A stretch of DNA of 64,000 nucleotides from Peteryoungia ipomoeae (GCF_004912165.1 NZ_STGV01000001.1:682001-746000); one strand, 5' to 3'; positions 1 to 10,126 are shown, numbered from the stretch's first letter. The notes: generated by a model not told the origin, from the sequence alone. Numbers and translations are program-made.

Positions 1-62
1 CTCGTCGGTTGCCACAGCCCTCAAGGCCGGTCGGCTTTGCCGTTACATATACATTCCGAGGA

Positions 63-93
63 TAAAAGTCAGGCCGCCAAATGCATGGCGGCC
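63..93 (-). terminator. Probable terminator after the first GlsB/YeaQ gene
   Basis: An inverted repeat GGCCGCC (72-78) and GGCGGCC (87-93) with an 8-nt loop lies 28 bases past the stop of the minus-strand gene at 121. On the minus strand the stem is followed by TGACTTTTATCC, a short broken U-run. It reads as an intrinsic terminator of moderate quality. Confidence 0.55.
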
Positions 94-120
94 CAGACAT
101 CTCTGCATGGGGAGCAGATG

Positions 121-375
121 TTATCGTCGGACCATTCTGCCAACGGCAATCAGCAGGCAAGCGCCAAGGAAGCCGATGATCAGGTATGCGATTGCCCCGG
201 CATAGGCGACGTTGAAAACCTGCGCCAGGATAAAATTGAGCGCGATCGCGCCCACGATGCCGAGCACGATGTTCATGATGAGCCCCATGTTGCTCCGCAT
301 GAACCGCTCGGCGAGCCAGCCGGCCAGACCACCGATCACGATTGCGCCAATCAGGCCTACACCATTGAGATCCAT
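121..375 (-). CDS. GlsB/YeaQ/YmgE-type small stress membrane protein (paralogue 1)
   Basis: An 84-residue hydrophobic protein with three predicted membrane segments at about 5-22, 31-52 and 59-79. It has the glycine-rich pattern GGLAGWLA and the segment MNIVLGIVG typical of the transglycosylase-associated/GlsB family. Family members are inner membrane proteins linked to envelope or general stress; the biochemical role is not established. I chose the ATG at 375 because GGAG lies 8 nt upstream; an in-frame start at 399 has no such site. It is the last of three minus-strand genes (lpdA, paralogue 2, this one). A candidate general-stress promoter precedes it at 407-433. The family call is firm, the function is not. 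Confidence 0.85.
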   Translation of the reverse strand: MDLNGVGLIGAIVIGGLAGWLAERFMRSNMGLIMNIVLGIVGAIALNFILAQVFNVAYAGAIAYLIIGFLGACLLIAVGRMVRR

Positions 376-406
376 TGTCATTCTCCATCCAGTTTTCAAT
401 GATGGA

Positions 407-433
407 ACAATGTATCCCCGTGGCGAAAGTTCC
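407..433 (-). promoter_or_regulatory. Candidate EcfG (RpoE2-type) general stress promoter
   Basis: On the minus strand GGAAC (433-429) is followed after 18 nt by TT (410-409), matching the GGAAC-N18/19-TT pattern described for rhizobial RpoE2/EcfG promoters. A start site near 402 would leave a leader of about 27 nt carrying the GGAG ribosome site of the GlsB-type gene at 375. The base before TT is A rather than the usual G, so the match is incomplete. Confidence 0.4.
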
Positions 434-507
434 CGATCCGGCGACCGCTTCCATTGCGAATGCCGTAGCCTGTGACCGATTGCACAACGCTCTCTCGCGA
501 CACAGGC

Positions 508-756
508 TCAGCGGCGCAGCAGCTTGACCAGGAACAGCAAGAGGCTTGCACCCAAAAACGCCGTGACGAAGTAACCGAGTCGAGTGTCTGCGACGAGGAC
601 GCCGAAGACCCTGAGTACGGCAATAGCGACAACGGAGCCGACAATTCCGAGCACGATGTTCATGAAGATGCCGTAGCGCATGTCCATGAATTTGCCAGCG
701 AGCCAACCCGCCAGCCCTCCAAAGAAGATCGCACCGATCCAGCTGACGCTTTCCAT
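508..756 (-). CDS. GlsB/YeaQ/YmgE-type small stress membrane protein (paralogue 2)
   Basis: An 82-residue protein of the same family as the neighbour at 121-375; both share GGLAGWLA and an identical MNIVLGIVG segment, so they look like a tandem duplication that has diverged. Three membrane segments are predicted at about 6-23, 29-50 and 56-78. The start at 756 follows a GGAAC-like purine-rich site; the longer version from 780 adds only a polar leader. It lies 46 bp downstream of lpdA on the same strand and may share its transcript. An inverted repeat (AGCCTGTG 467-474 with CACAGGCT 501-508) sits at its stop codon. The exact cellular role is unknown. Confidence 0.85.
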   Translation of the reverse strand: MESVSWIGAIFFGGLAGWLAGKFMDMRYGIFMNIVLGIVGSVVAIAVLRVFGVLVADTRLGYFVTAFLGASLLLFLVKLLRR

Positions 757-802
757 TCCCGTTCCTTTCCCTGCACTCACGGGTGCCCGCCGAAACGCCC
801 GA

Positions 803-2248
803 TCAGGCGTTCAGCACGCGACCATAGGCGTCAAGCACACTTTCCTTCATCATTTCCGACAGCGTCGGATGCGGGAAAATCGTGTGCATCAATTCCTCTT
901 CCGTCGTCTCCAGGTTCATGGCGACGACGAAGCCCTGGATCAGTTCGGTCACTTCCGCACCCACCATATGGGCGCCGAGCAGCTCGCCGGTCTTCTTGTC
1001 GAAGATTGTCTTGATCATGCCCTGGTCTTCGCCAAGCGCTATCGCCTTGCCGTTGGCATTGAAGTTATAGCGGCCAACGCGAATGTCGCGACCGGCTTCC
1101 TTCGCCTTGGCTTCCGTCAGGCCAACCGAGGCGACCTGCGGATTGCAGTAGGTGCAGCCAGGGATCTTTGCCTTGTCCATCGGGTGAACGTTCGGCAGGC
1201 CGGCGATCTTCTCGATGCAGATGACGCCCTCATGCTCGGCCTTGTGAGCAAGCATCGGTGGGCCGGCAACGTCGCCGATCGCATAGAGGCCCGGCACATT
1301 GGTCTTGCCATAACCATCGATGACAATGCAGCCGCGATCGGTCTTCACGCCGAGTGTTTCAAGGCCGAGGTTCTCGATATTGCCCTGCACGCCAACGGCC
1401 GAGATCAGGCGATCGGCGGTGATCTGCTGCACCTTGCCATCCTTGGTCTCGACATGGGCGGTGATGGAGTTTGCACCCTTTTCGACCTTGGAGACCTTGG
1501 CCTCGGTGATGATCTTGAGCCCACGCTTTTCGAGCTGCTTGCGGGCCAATGTGGAGATCTCGACGTCTTCCACCGGCATGATGTTCGCCATCAACTCGAC
1601 AACGGTCACATCGACACCCATCGAGCGGTAGAAAGAGGCGAATTCGATGCCGATAGCGCCCGAGCCCATGACGACAAGCGATTTCGGCATGAAGTCCGGC
1701 TTCATCGCCTCGAAATAGGTCCAGATCAGCTTGCCATCCGGCTCGATGCCGGGCAGCGCGCGCGGCCGTGCACCGGTCGCTACGATAATATGCTTGGCGG
1801 TGTAGGTGCCCTCGCCCTTGACGCCCTTCGGAACCGGGTTTTGCGGCTCGACGACAGGCTTGGTCATTTTGCCAACGATCACTTCGCCGGGCTTGGAAAG
1901 CTTGGCTTCGCCCCAGATCACGTCAACCTTGTTCTTCTTCATCAGGAAGGCGACGCCGCCATTGAGGCGGGCCGATACGCCGCGCGAGCGGGCAACCACG
2001 TCCTTGACGTCGGCGGTCATCGTGCCGTTCAGCGTCAGTCCGTAAGACTTGGCATGATTGGCGTGGTCGAGGATCTCCGCCGAGCGCAAAAGCGCCTTGG
2101 TGGGGATGCAACCCCAGTTGAGGCAGATGCCGCCGAGGTGTTCGCGCTCGACGATCGCGGTCTTGAGGCCAAGCTGGGCCGACCGGATTGCGGTCACGTA
2201 ACCGCCGGGGCCGGAGCCGATGATGATGACGTCGTAAGCATTGGACAT
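803..2248 (-). CDS. lpdA: Dihydrolipoyl dehydrogenase (E3 of 2-oxo acid dehydrogenase complexes)
   Basis: A 481-residue flavoprotein that reoxidises dihydrolipoyl groups on E2 using NAD+. Seen: FAD-binding GSGPGGYV at 11-18, the redox-active disulfide pair Cys42 and Cys47 in CLNWGCIPTK, a second dinucleotide fold with GSGAIGIE, and the C-terminal His460-Glu465 pair in HPTLSE that completes the active site in the dimer. There is no N-terminal lipoyl domain. Start at the ATG at 2248, with GAGGAG about 11 nt upstream; a GTG four codons earlier sits too close to that site. It lies in the pdh cluster but is separated from pdhC by an esterase and a DUF465 gene. The DUF465 gene is 75 bp upstream and carries a FixK/FNR-like site, so oxygen control of E3 is possible. 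Confidence 0.97.
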   Translation of the reverse strand: MSNAYDVIIIGSGPGGYVTAIRSAQLGLKTAIVEREHLGGICLNWGCIPTKALLRSAEILDHANHAKSYGLTLNGTMTADVKDVVARSRGVSARLNGGVAFLMKKNKVDVIWGEAKLSKPGEVIVGKMTKPVVEPQNPVPKGVKGEGTYTAKHIIVATGARPRALPGIEPDGKLIWTYFEAMKPDFMPKSLVVMGSGAIGIEFASFYRSMGVDVTVVELMANIMPVEDVEISTLARKQLEKRGLKIITEAKVSKVEKGANSITAHVETKDGKVQQITADRLISAVGVQGNIENLGLETLGVKTDRGCIVIDGYGKTNVPGLYAIGDVAGPPMLAHKAEHEGVICIEKIAGLPNVHPMDKAKIPGCTYCNPQVASVGLTEAKAKEAGRDIRVGRYNFNANGKAIALGEDQGMIKTIFDKKTGELLGAHMVGAEVTELIQGFVVAMNLETTEEELMHTIFPHPTLSEMMKESVLDAYGRVLNA

Positions 2249-2323
2249 GGGCGCTTCCACTCCTCGGTTTCTTCAAAGCTTCCGCTGACGCGGAAGCCCG
2301 TTTCGGGATTGGAAGCGATACCC

Positions 2324-2590
2324 TCAGCTTGCGGGTGTCTCGGCTTCCGGTTCGTGGTGAACCAGCATCCCGTAGATTTCATCCTTGAGCTGCATCCGCT
2401 TCTTGCGCATCTCCACAATGTGGAAGTCGTCTGCAGGCTCGATATCGGTTTCGGCGCGGTGGATGTCCCTGTTCACTTCGTGATAGCTCTCGAACAATCT
2501 CGCGAAATGACCATCCGTTTCCTTCAGATGACGCATAAGCGCGACGTGTTCAGGGAATTCCACTGCCAGTTCGTGCGGTGTGTTCGACAT
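2324..2590 (-). CDS. DUF465 (YdcH-like) small protein
   Basis: An 88-residue charged, helical protein. The C-terminal part has the DUF465 signature: a basic stretch MRKKRMQLKDEIYGML at about 62-77 preceded by an acidic helix. DUF465 proteins are short coiled-coil proteins of unknown function. The start at 2590 is supported by GAGGAG about 8 nt upstream. The gene lies between the SGNH esterase and lpdA on the same strand; its promoter region contains a perfect TTGAT-N4-ATCAA site. Family assignment is good; no function can be inferred. Confidence 0.85.
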   Translation of the reverse strand: MSNTPHELAVEFPEHVALMRHLKETDGHFARLFESYHEVNRDIHRAETDIEPADDFHIVEMRKKRMQLKDEIYGMLVHHEPEAETPAS

Positions 2591-2650
2591 GATCCCATCT
2601 CCTCTTTCGGGGTTGATGGGTTCAGGTTAGCCTCAGCGCACAAGACCTCC

Positions 2651-2664
2651 TTGATTTTGATCAA
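2651..2664 (-). promoter_or_regulatory. FixK/FNR-type operator upstream of the DUF465-lpdA unit
   Basis: The 14-bp palindrome TTGAT-TTTG-ATCAA is a perfect match to the FNR/FixK/Anr consensus TTGAT-N4-ATCAA. It lies 60 bp upstream of the DUF465 start codon. If its centre is at -41.5, transcription would start near 2616, with TAACCT at 2629-2624 as a weak -10 element. Placement is right for an activated promoter on the minus strand. Confidence 0.6.
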
Positions 2665-2699
2665 CGCGTCCCGCCTCAACCGGCGGGCAGCGATGTGTG

Positions 2700-3338
2700 T
2701 CAGAGCCCAAGCATCATTCGCACGACGGGTTCTATGCCACGACCGATTGCACGGGTGTTCTCCGCATCGAGATGAATGCCATCGAGCGGCGTGGTTTCGG
2801 CGACAGATCCTGCGTCGAAAAAGCCGCAACCCGTTTCATCCGCCGCATCGCTGTACATGCTGGCAAGCATGGCGCCTTCATCGACCGATCGGTTGAACAT
2901 CGCCCCGAACGCCGCATCCGCCGTCTCGCGAATGGCAGGGGGTGAGACGATCAGGATCTCAGGTCCTTCGAACGAGAAACCCCAGTCATGATGCTGGATC
3001 AACTTCACCAGGCGTTTCAAACCGCTGGTGGCGCCAATCGCAGTCCCCTGGATGCCGCGTTTCAGGTCATTCGTCCCGAGCATCAGGATGACAAGGTCGA
3101 TAGGTTTGTGGGTGGCAAGGATGCTCGGCAGAAGCCTTGCACCATTGCGATCACAATCACCCAGATGGTCGTCATAGGCGGTTGTGCGACCATTCAGGCC
3201 TTCGGCAATCACCCGGACGCCATGACCAAGCGACTTTTGCAAGACGCTTGTCCAGCGGTCCTCATAGGCATGCCGACCCAGGTTGACCGGGTCGTATCCC
3301 CATGTGAGGCTGTCGCCATAGACGAGAACGGTCTTCAT
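2700..3338 (-). CDS. SGNH/GDSL hydrolase, arylesterase/acyltransferase (MsAcT-like)
   Basis: A 212-residue serine esterase of the SGNH fold. Seen: block I GDSLTWG with nucleophile Ser10, block III LGTND with Asn90, and block V DGIH with catalytic Asp186 and His189. Length and the motifs GLNGRTT and LPSILATH resemble the octameric Mycobacterium smegmatis acyltransferase/arylesterase family, whose members hydrolyse short acyl esters and can do perhydrolysis. No signal peptide, so probably cytoplasmic. It sits 16 bp downstream of pdhC on the same strand and is probably cotranscribed with the pdh genes; I recall a similar placement in other rhizobia. The natural substrate is unknown. Confidence 0.85.
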   Translation of the reverse strand: MKTVLVYGDSLTWGYDPVNLGRHAYEDRWTSVLQKSLGHGVRVIAEGLNGRTTAYDDHLGDCDRNGARLLPSILATHKPIDLVILMLGTNDLKRGIQGTAIGATSGLKRLVKLIQHHDWGFSFEGPEILIVSPPAIRETADAAFGAMFNRSVDEGAMLASMYSDAADETGCGFFDAGSVAETTPLDGIHLDAENTRAIGRGIEPVVRMMLGL

Positions 3339-3353
3339 GCCACCGCCTCCGGA

Positions 3354-4697
3354 TCAGACCAGCATGCCCATCGGATTTTCGATGTAGCGCTTGAAGGCGC
3401 CGAGCAGTTCCGCCCCGAGCGCGCCATCGACGCAGCGGTGGTCGGTCGAGAGCGTCACGGTCATGACATTCGCTACCGTCATCTCGCCCTTCGTCACGAC
3501 GACCCGCTCTTCGCCCGCACCGACCGCAAGGATCGTTGCATGCGGCGGATTGACGACCGCCGAGAAGCTCTTCACGCCCATCATGCCCATGTTGGACACG
3601 GCAGTCGTGCCGCCCTGATATTCCTCGGGCTTCAGCTTGCGATCCTTGGCCCGCTTGCCGAGATCCTTCATCTCGTTGGAGATGGTGGACAGGCTCTTTT
3701 CCTCGGCCTTGCGGATGATCGGGGTGATCAGACCACCCGGGATCGAGACTGCAACGCCGACATCGGCATGCTTGTGCTTGACCATGTTGGTATCGGTCCA
3801 GGACACGTTGGCATCCGGCACGTCGCGCAGCGCGAGAGCAAGGGCCTTGATCACCATGTCGTTGACCGACAGCTTGTAGGCCGGTTTGCCATCCCTTTCA
3901 GGCGCGGCTGCGTTGAGTTGGGCACGCAGCGCCAGAAGTGCGTCCAGTTCGCAGTCGACCGACACATAAAAGTGCGGAATGGTCTGCTTCGATTCCTGCA
4001 GGCGTTTGGCGATCGTCTTGCGCATGCCGTCATGCGGCACGAGCTCATAGGAGCCTTCGGCGAAGTTCTTGAGAACGGCCTCGTCCGACGCACCCTTGGC
4101 AAGGGTCGGTGCCGGGGCGGCCGATGGGGCTGCGGCCGGAGCCTTGGCACCGCCACTTGATACGGCCTTTTCGACGTCGCTCTTCACGACGCGACCCTTC
4201 GGGCCGCTGCCGGATAGGGCGGAGATGTCGAGACCGGCTTCCTTGGCCAGACGTCGAGCGAGTGGCGACGAGAACTTGCCAGCGGTTGCCGGAGCACCGT
4301 TGCCGACGCCTCCACCATTGCCTGCAGGCGTCGATGAAGCCGCCGGTGCCGAAGCGGCAGCAGGCGCCGTCGCGGCAGGTGTCTCGGTCTTTGCCGCTTC
4401 CGCCTTCGGGGCGGCGGCAGACCCGCCGCCTGCGGCCGCGGCCGCCACGTCTTCGCCCTCTTCGGCGAGGATTGCGATCAGGGCGTTGACCTTGACGGCC
4501 TCCGTGCCGGCCGGAACGACCAGCTTGGCGATGACGCCCTCATCAACGGCTTCCACTTCCATGGTTGCCTTGTCCGTCTCGATCTCGGCGATGACGTCAC
4601 CGGCCTTGACCGTGTCGCCTTCCTTGACCAGCCACTTGGCCAGATTGCCTTCTTCCATGGTTGGAGAAAGTGCTGGCATGGTGATGTTTACAGGCAT
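3354..4697 (-). CDS. pdhC: Pyruvate dehydrogenase complex E2, dihydrolipoamide acetyltransferase
   Basis: A 447-residue E2 core enzyme transferring acetyl groups to CoA. Domains in order: one lipoyl domain (1-80) with lipoylated Lys43 in [11 protein letters not shown], a long Ala/Pro-rich linker (about 85-140), the peripheral subunit-binding domain (about 142-176, [21 protein letters not shown]), a second flexible linker, and the catalytic CAT domain ending with the DHRCVDG motif that carries the catalytic His. The gene begins 15 bp after pdhB stops, all on the minus strand, so pdhA-pdhB-pdhC form one operon. The acceptor complex is pyruvate rather than 2-oxoglutarate dehydrogenase, judged from the neighbouring two-subunit E1. 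Confidence 0.97.
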   Translation of the reverse strand: MPVNITMPALSPTMEEGNLAKWLVKEGDTVKAGDVIAEIETDKATMEVEAVDEGVIAKLVVPAGTEAVKVNALIAILAEEGEDVAAAAAGGGSAAAPKAEAAKTETPAATAPAAASAPAASSTPAGNGGGVGNGAPATAGKFSSPLARRLAKEAGLDISALSGSGPKGRVVKSDVEKAVSSGGAKAPAAAPSAAPAPTLAKGASDEAVLKNFAEGSYELVPHDGMRKTIAKRLQESKQTIPHFYVSVDCELDALLALRAQLNAAAPERDGKPAYKLSVNDMVIKALALALRDVPDANVSWTDTNMVKHKHADVGVAVSIPGGLITPIIRKAEEKSLSTISNEMKDLGKRAKDRKLKPEEYQGGTTAVSNMGMMGVKSFSAVVNPPHATILAVGAGEERVVVTKGEMTVANVMTVTLSTDHRCVDGALGAELLGAFKRYIENPMGMLV

Positions 4698-4712
4698 GAG
4701 CCTCGCCTCCCC

Positions 4713-6116
4713 TTATTTGTAGCAGACGGCTTTGACGGCCTGGACCACTTCGCCGACATTCGGCAGAGCGAGCTTTTCGAGGTTTGCCGCGTAAGGCATC
4801 GGCACGTCCTTGCCGGCAATCGTCACGACAGGTGCGTCGAGATAGTCGAAGGCTTCGCGCTGCACCGTGTTGGCGATGAAATCACCGACCGACGACTGCG
4901 GGAACCCTTCTTCGACGGTGACCAGACGACCCGTCTTCTTTACCGATTCGATCACGGTCGGCAGGTCCATCGGACGGATGGTCCTGAGATCGATGAGCTC
5001 GACATCGATGCCTTCCTTCGTCAGTTCCTCCACGGCCTTGACTGCATAGGTCATGCCGATGCCGAAGGAGACGACGCTGACATCCTTGCCCGCCTTGTGG
5101 ATGCGCGCCTTGCCGATCGGCAGGACGAAATCATCCATCTTCGGCACCTCGAAAGAGTGACCGTAAAGGATCTCGTTTTCAAGGAAGACGACGGGGTTGG
5201 GATCGCGGATCGCGGCCTTCAGCAGACCTTTGGCGTCAGCTGCCGTATAGGGCATGACGACCTTGAGACCCGGGATCTGGCTGTACCAGGCAGCATAGTC
5301 CTGGCTGTGCTGGGCGCCAACGCGGGCGGCTGCACCGTTTGGACCACGGAACACCATCGGTGCGCCCATCTGGCCACCGGACATATAGAGCGTCTTGGCG
5401 GCGGAGTTGATGATCTGGTCGATCGCCTGCATGGCGAAGTTGAAGGTCATGAACTCAACGATTGGCTTCAGACCGGCCATGGCAGCGCCGACGCCGACGC
5501 CGGCGAAGCCGTGTTCCGTGATCGGCGTATCGACGACGCGCTTGGCGCCGAATTCCTGCAGCAGCCCTTGGGTGATCTTGTAGGCGCCCTGGTATTCGGC
5601 GACTTCCTCACCCATGACGAAGACATTCTCGTCGCGGCGCATTTCCTCGGCCATGGCTTCCCGAAGTGCTTCGCGCACGGTCATTGTGACCATCTCGGTG
5701 CCTGCCGGAATATCCGGATCGGACGCGACATCGACCTTGGGGGCTGCCGGAACCTTGTCGGAAGGAGCCTCTTCCTTGGCTTCGCGTGCCTTACCAGCTG
5801 CAGCGTCGTCAGCTGCCGGGGCGGCTTCGGCCTTCGGCGCGCTGGCTGCTGAAGCAATGGAATCGGCGCTTTCACCGTCCTGCAGCAGGACGGCGATTGG
5901 CGTGTTCACCTTCACGTTTTCGGTGCCGGCAGATACGAGCAGCTTGCCGAGCACGCCTTCATCGACGGCCTCGACTTCCATCGTTGCCTTGTCGGTTTCG
6001 ATTTCAGCAATCACGTCACCCGATTTAACGGTGTCGCCTTCCTGCTTGATCCACTTGGACAGCGTGCCTTCTTCCATGGTCGGAGAGAGGGCGGGCATCA
6101 AAATTTCGATCGGCAT
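4713..6116 (-). CDS. pdhB: Pyruvate dehydrogenase E1 beta subunit with N-terminal lipoyl domain
   Basis: A 467-residue protein in two parts. Residues 1-80 are a complete lipoyl domain with Lys43 in [15 protein letters not shown], almost identical to that of PdhC; an Ala/Pro/Lys-rich linker follows (about 85-135); residues 140-467 are the E1 beta chain of the thiamine diphosphate-dependent pyruvate dehydrogenase. Free E1 beta is normally about 325 residues, so the lipoyl domain is an added module, known from several alphaproteobacteria. Start ATG at 6116 with the adjacent lipoyl domain in frame. It lies 15 bp after pdhA and 15 bp before pdhC. Confidence 0.97.
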   Translation of the reverse strand: MPIEILMPALSPTMEEGTLSKWIKQEGDTVKSGDVIAEIETDKATMEVEAVDEGVLGKLLVSAGTENVKVNTPIAVLLQDGESADSIASAASAPKAEAAPAADDAAAGKAREAKEEAPSDKVPAAPKVDVASDPDIPAGTEMVTMTVREALREAMAEEMRRDENVFVMGEEVAEYQGAYKITQGLLQEFGAKRVVDTPITEHGFAGVGVGAAMAGLKPIVEFMTFNFAMQAIDQIINSAAKTLYMSGGQMGAPMVFRGPNGAAARVGAQHSQDYAAWYSQIPGLKVVMPYTAADAKGLLKAAIRDPNPVVFLENEILYGHSFEVPKMDDFVLPIGKARIHKAGKDVSVVSFGIGMTYAVKAVEELTKEGIDVELIDLRTIRPMDLPTVIESVKKTGRLVTVEEGFPQSSVGDFIANTVQREAFDYLDAPVVTIAGKDVPMPYAANLEKLALPNVGEVVQAVKAVCYK

Positions 6117-6131
6117 GGGTTCCCTCCCCGA

Positions 6132-7178
6132 TTACAACAGGATGTCGGTGTAGAGCTCGGAAACATCCGGCTCCGGATCGGCCTGGGCAAAATCGGCGCT
6201 GTCGGCAACGATATCGCGAACGTCCTTGTCGATGGCCTTGAGGTCATCCTCGGACGCCCAGCCCTGCGCGAGCACGCGCGCCTTGACCTGTTCGATCGGA
6301 TCCTGCTCGGAGCGCATCTTCTGCACTTCTTCCTTGGAGCGATACTTTGCCGGATCAGACATGGAGTGGCCGCGATATCGGTAGGTCAGCATTTCCAGGA
6401 TGATCGGGCCCTTGCCGGACCGGCAATGCTCGAGCGCATCCTCGGCAGCCGCCTTAACGGCGCGGACGTCCATGCCATCGACCTGAACGCCGGGAATGCC
6501 GAAGCTCACGCCGCGCTTGGAATAGTCCGACTGCGCCGTGGCGCGGGCAGTTGAGGTGCCCATCGCATAACGATTGTTCTCGACGATATAAACAATCGGC
6601 AGCTTCCAGAGGGCTGCCATGTTGAAGCTTTCATAGACCTGACCCTGGTTCGCGGCACCATCGCCGAAATAGGCAACAGCAACCGAATCATTGCCGCGAT
6701 ACTTGTTGGCGAACGCCAGACCGGTTCCGAGCGAGACCTGGGCACCGACGATGCCGTGGCCGCCATAGAAATGCTTTTCCTTGGAGAACATGTGCATCGA
6801 GCCGCCCTTCCCCTTGGAAAGACCGCTGCGGCGACCGGTGAGCTCAGCCATGACGCCACGTGCGCTCATGCCGAGCGCCAGCATGTGGCCGTGGTCGCGA
6901 TAGGCAGTGATGACCTGATCACCCTCGTTCTGCGCCATCTGCATGCCGACGACGACAGCTTCCTGGCCGATGTAGAGGTGACAGAAACCGCCGATGAAGC
7001 CCATCCCGTACAGCTGGCCAGCCTTCTCTTCAAAGCGGCGGATCAGCAGCATCTCGCGATAGGCGTGCAGCTCTTCTTCTCTGGAAAAGCCCGGCATGTT
7101 CTGGCCGGTGAACTCGGTGCTGGCGGATTTCGCGGTAGACTTCCGGCTGGAAGCGTTCGCGGATTTGCGCGTCGCCAT
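6132..7178 (-). CDS. pdhA: Pyruvate dehydrogenase E1 alpha subunit
   Basis: A 348-residue thiamine diphosphate-binding E1 alpha chain that decarboxylates pyruvate with PdhB. The cofactor motif runs from GDGAANQGQ to the NN of VYIVENN, and the family signatures YRDHGHMLALG and GKGGSMHMFS are present. An N-terminal Ser/Ala/Lys-rich tail of about 25 residues precedes the domain. I start at the ATG at 7178 because GGGAGG lies 6 nt upstream; the open frame extends to 7283 but that region is the promoter. First gene of pdhA-pdhB-pdhC. An inverted repeat (GATTAAC/GTTAATC, 7306-7328) lies about 130 bp upstream. Confidence 0.97.
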   Translation of the reverse strand: MATRKSANASSRKSTAKSASTEFTGQNMPGFSREEELHAYREMLLIRRFEEKAGQLYGMGFIGGFCHLYIGQEAVVVGMQMAQNEGDQVITAYRDHGHMLALGMSARGVMAELTGRRSGLSKGKGGSMHMFSKEKHFYGGHGIVGAQVSLGTGLAFANKYRGNDSVAVAYFGDGAANQGQVYESFNMAALWKLPIVYIVENNRYAMGTSTARATAQSDYSKRGVSFGIPGVQVDGMDVRAVKAAAEDALEHCRSGKGPIILEMLTYRYRGHSMSDPAKYRSKEEVQKMRSEQDPIEQVKARVLAQGWASEDDLKAIDKDVRDIVADSADFAQADPEPDVSELYTDILL

Positions 7179-7305
7179 ACATCCCTCCCATGGTTTATTA
7201 TTGTCCAAAGTTGACCATAGGATAGGGAAGAAAACAGGCGTCCGCAATGCCAGAAATGCATGGCTCACATTCCACGCAAGCAACTGTAATTACGGAGGAA
7301 AAGGC

Positions 7306-7328
7306 GATTAACTGGATTTCGGTTAATC
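7306..7328. promoter_or_regulatory. Inverted repeat between ftsB and pdhA
   Basis: Two perfect 7-bp arms, GATTAAC (7306-7312) and GTTAATC (7322-7328), are separated by 9 bp. The site overlaps the stop codon of the FtsB-like gene and lies about 130 bp upstream of the pdhA start. It could be an operator or part of a weak terminator; I see no U-run. Confidence 0.3.
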
Positions 7329-7644
7329 AGAAGTATGATTTAAATATCACAATCTCGTCGGCGCGCGACATATTCAGCTGATAGCGCGCCTTCTCATCGA
7401 TGATATCCTCATCCAGCGAGCCATCGCTCAAAAGCCTCACATCCTTCTCCAGCACAGTGCGACGGTGCACCAACTCGGCGAGCTCGGCAGCGCGCTCGAG
7501 CCGCACTTTCTCCAGCGCTTGTCCGGCGCGAAGGCCATAATCGCCGTGGATCGAATGATAGCCGAAATAGGAAAGGAAAGCGACCGCGACAGCGGGAAGG
7601 ACGAGCCGACCGTAGATCTTCTTCTTGTAATGTCTGGTCCACAT
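7327..7644 (-). CDS. ftsB: FtsB/DivIC-type septum formation initiator protein
   Basis: A 105-residue bitopic membrane protein: short basic cytoplasmic N-terminus, one membrane segment at about 14-31, then a heptad-like coiled coil (about 40-80) and a short C-terminal tail with DEKARYQLNMSRADEIV, matching the septum initiator family. FtsB joins FtsL and FtsQ in the divisome. It lies upstream of pdhA and downstream of eno on the same strand, a position I recall for rhizobia. Family assignment is strong; the ftsB name is by analogy because sequence conservation in this family is low. Confidence 0.85.
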   Translation of the reverse strand: MWTRHYKKKIYGRLVLPAVAVAFLSYFGYHSIHGDYGLRAGQALEKVRLERAAELAELVHRRTVLEKDVRLLSDGSLDEDIIDEKARYQLNMSRADEIVIFKSYF

Positions 7645-7723
7645 GCCAACGAATGCCCTGGATACGCGTTACTGTCGCCAAATTATCCTGGAACTCTTAA
7701 GCCTTCGTTGACCCTAACACACT

Positions 7724-7760
7724 GAAAACGAAAAAGCCCACGGCGGGAAATGCCGTGGGC
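7724..7760 (-). terminator. Rho-independent terminator of eno
   Basis: Arms GCCCACGGC (7736-7744) and GCCGTGGGC (7752-7760) form a 9-bp perfect stem with a 7-nt loop, followed on the minus strand by TTTTTCGTTTT. It lies 30 bp past the eno stop codon. Confidence 0.9.
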
Positions 7761-7789
7761 CTCGATGTCTGAAAGCAGCGGTAATTGAC

Positions 7790-9277
<1,488 letters not shown>

Positions 9278-10126
9278 TCAGGACGCCTTGGCGATATCGT
9301 CGAACGCAATCAGTTTTTCGAGCAGGCGGCGCATGTCGGTGATCTTGACCATGTTAGGGCCATCCGACGGGGCATTGTCCGGATCCTGATGCGTTTCGAC
9401 GAAGAGGCCGCCCACGCCGACGGCGACGGCCGCACGAGCAAGCGTTTCGACGAATTCGCGCTGGCCGCCAGACGACCCGCCCTGCCCGCCCGGCTGCTGC
9501 ACGGAATGGGTGGCATCGAAGACGACCGGTGCGCCCATGGCTGCCATGATCGGCAATGATCGCATGTCGGAAACGAGCGTGTTGTAGCCGAAAGAGGCGC
9601 CGCGCTCACAAAGTAGCACGTTCGGATTGCCGCTGGCGTTGATCTTGTTCAGAACATTCTTCATGTCCCAAGGCGCAAGGAACTGGCCCTTCTTGACATT
9701 GATCGCGCGGCCGGTCTTCGCGGCGGCGATCAGGAGGTCCGTCTGGCGGCACAGGAAGGCCGGGATCTGCAACACGTCCACCGTCGGCGCGACAGCGGCG
9801 CACTGCTCTACGGTGTGAATGTCAGTCAGGACCGGAACGCCGAATTCCTTCTTGATATCGGCAAAGACTTCCATCGCCTTTTCGAGGCCGATGCCGCGCT
9901 CGGCAGACAACGAGGTGCGGTTCGCCTTGTCGAAGGACGACTTGTAGACCAGGCCAAGGCCGAGTTCGCGGCAGAGTTCGACCAGCTTGCCGGCGATCAT
10001 GAAAGCATGGTCGCGGCTCTCCATCTGGCACGGGCCGGCGATCAGGGCGAAACGGCCCTTTTGCGAGAAGACAGCCTTGCCGGCACCTTCGCCGACTATG
10101 ACTTCCGAATTGGTGACAGTGCTCAT
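9278..10126 (-). CDS. kdsA: 2-dehydro-3-deoxyphosphooctonate aldolase (KDO-8-phosphate synthase)
   Basis: A 282-residue enzyme condensing phosphoenolpyruvate with arabinose 5-phosphate to KDO-8-phosphate, the first committed step to the inner-core sugar of lipopolysaccharide. Signatures: AGPCQMES near the N-terminus, LTDIHTVEQ, and [12 protein letters not shown]. Length is normal for KdsA. Its start codon overlaps the stop of the upstream glyoxalase-like gene as ATGA (10123-10126), so the two are translationally coupled. The enolase gene follows on the same strand after 213 bp. Confidence 0.97.
   Translation of the reverse strand: MSTVTNSEVIVGEGAGKAVFSQKGRFALIAGPCQMESRDHAFMIAGKLVELCRELGLGLVYKSSFDKANRTSLSAERGIGLEKAMEVFADIKKEFGVPVLTDIHTVEQCAAVAPTVDVLQIPAFLCRQTDLLIAAAKTGRAINVKKGQFLAPWDMKNVLNKINASGNPNVLLCERGASFGYNTLVSDMRSLPIMAAMGAPVVFDATHSVQQPGGQGGSSGGQREFVETLARAAVAVGVGGLFVETHQDPDNAPSDGPNMVKITDMRRLLEKLIAFDDIAKAS

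Noticed and set aside
680-2896. A 738-codon open frame on the plus strand opposite lpdA and the DUF465 gene
   Set aside because: It runs antisense through well-supported genes, has low-complexity His/Arg/Asp-rich composition and no recognisable domain. It is the mirror image of GC-rich coding sequence.
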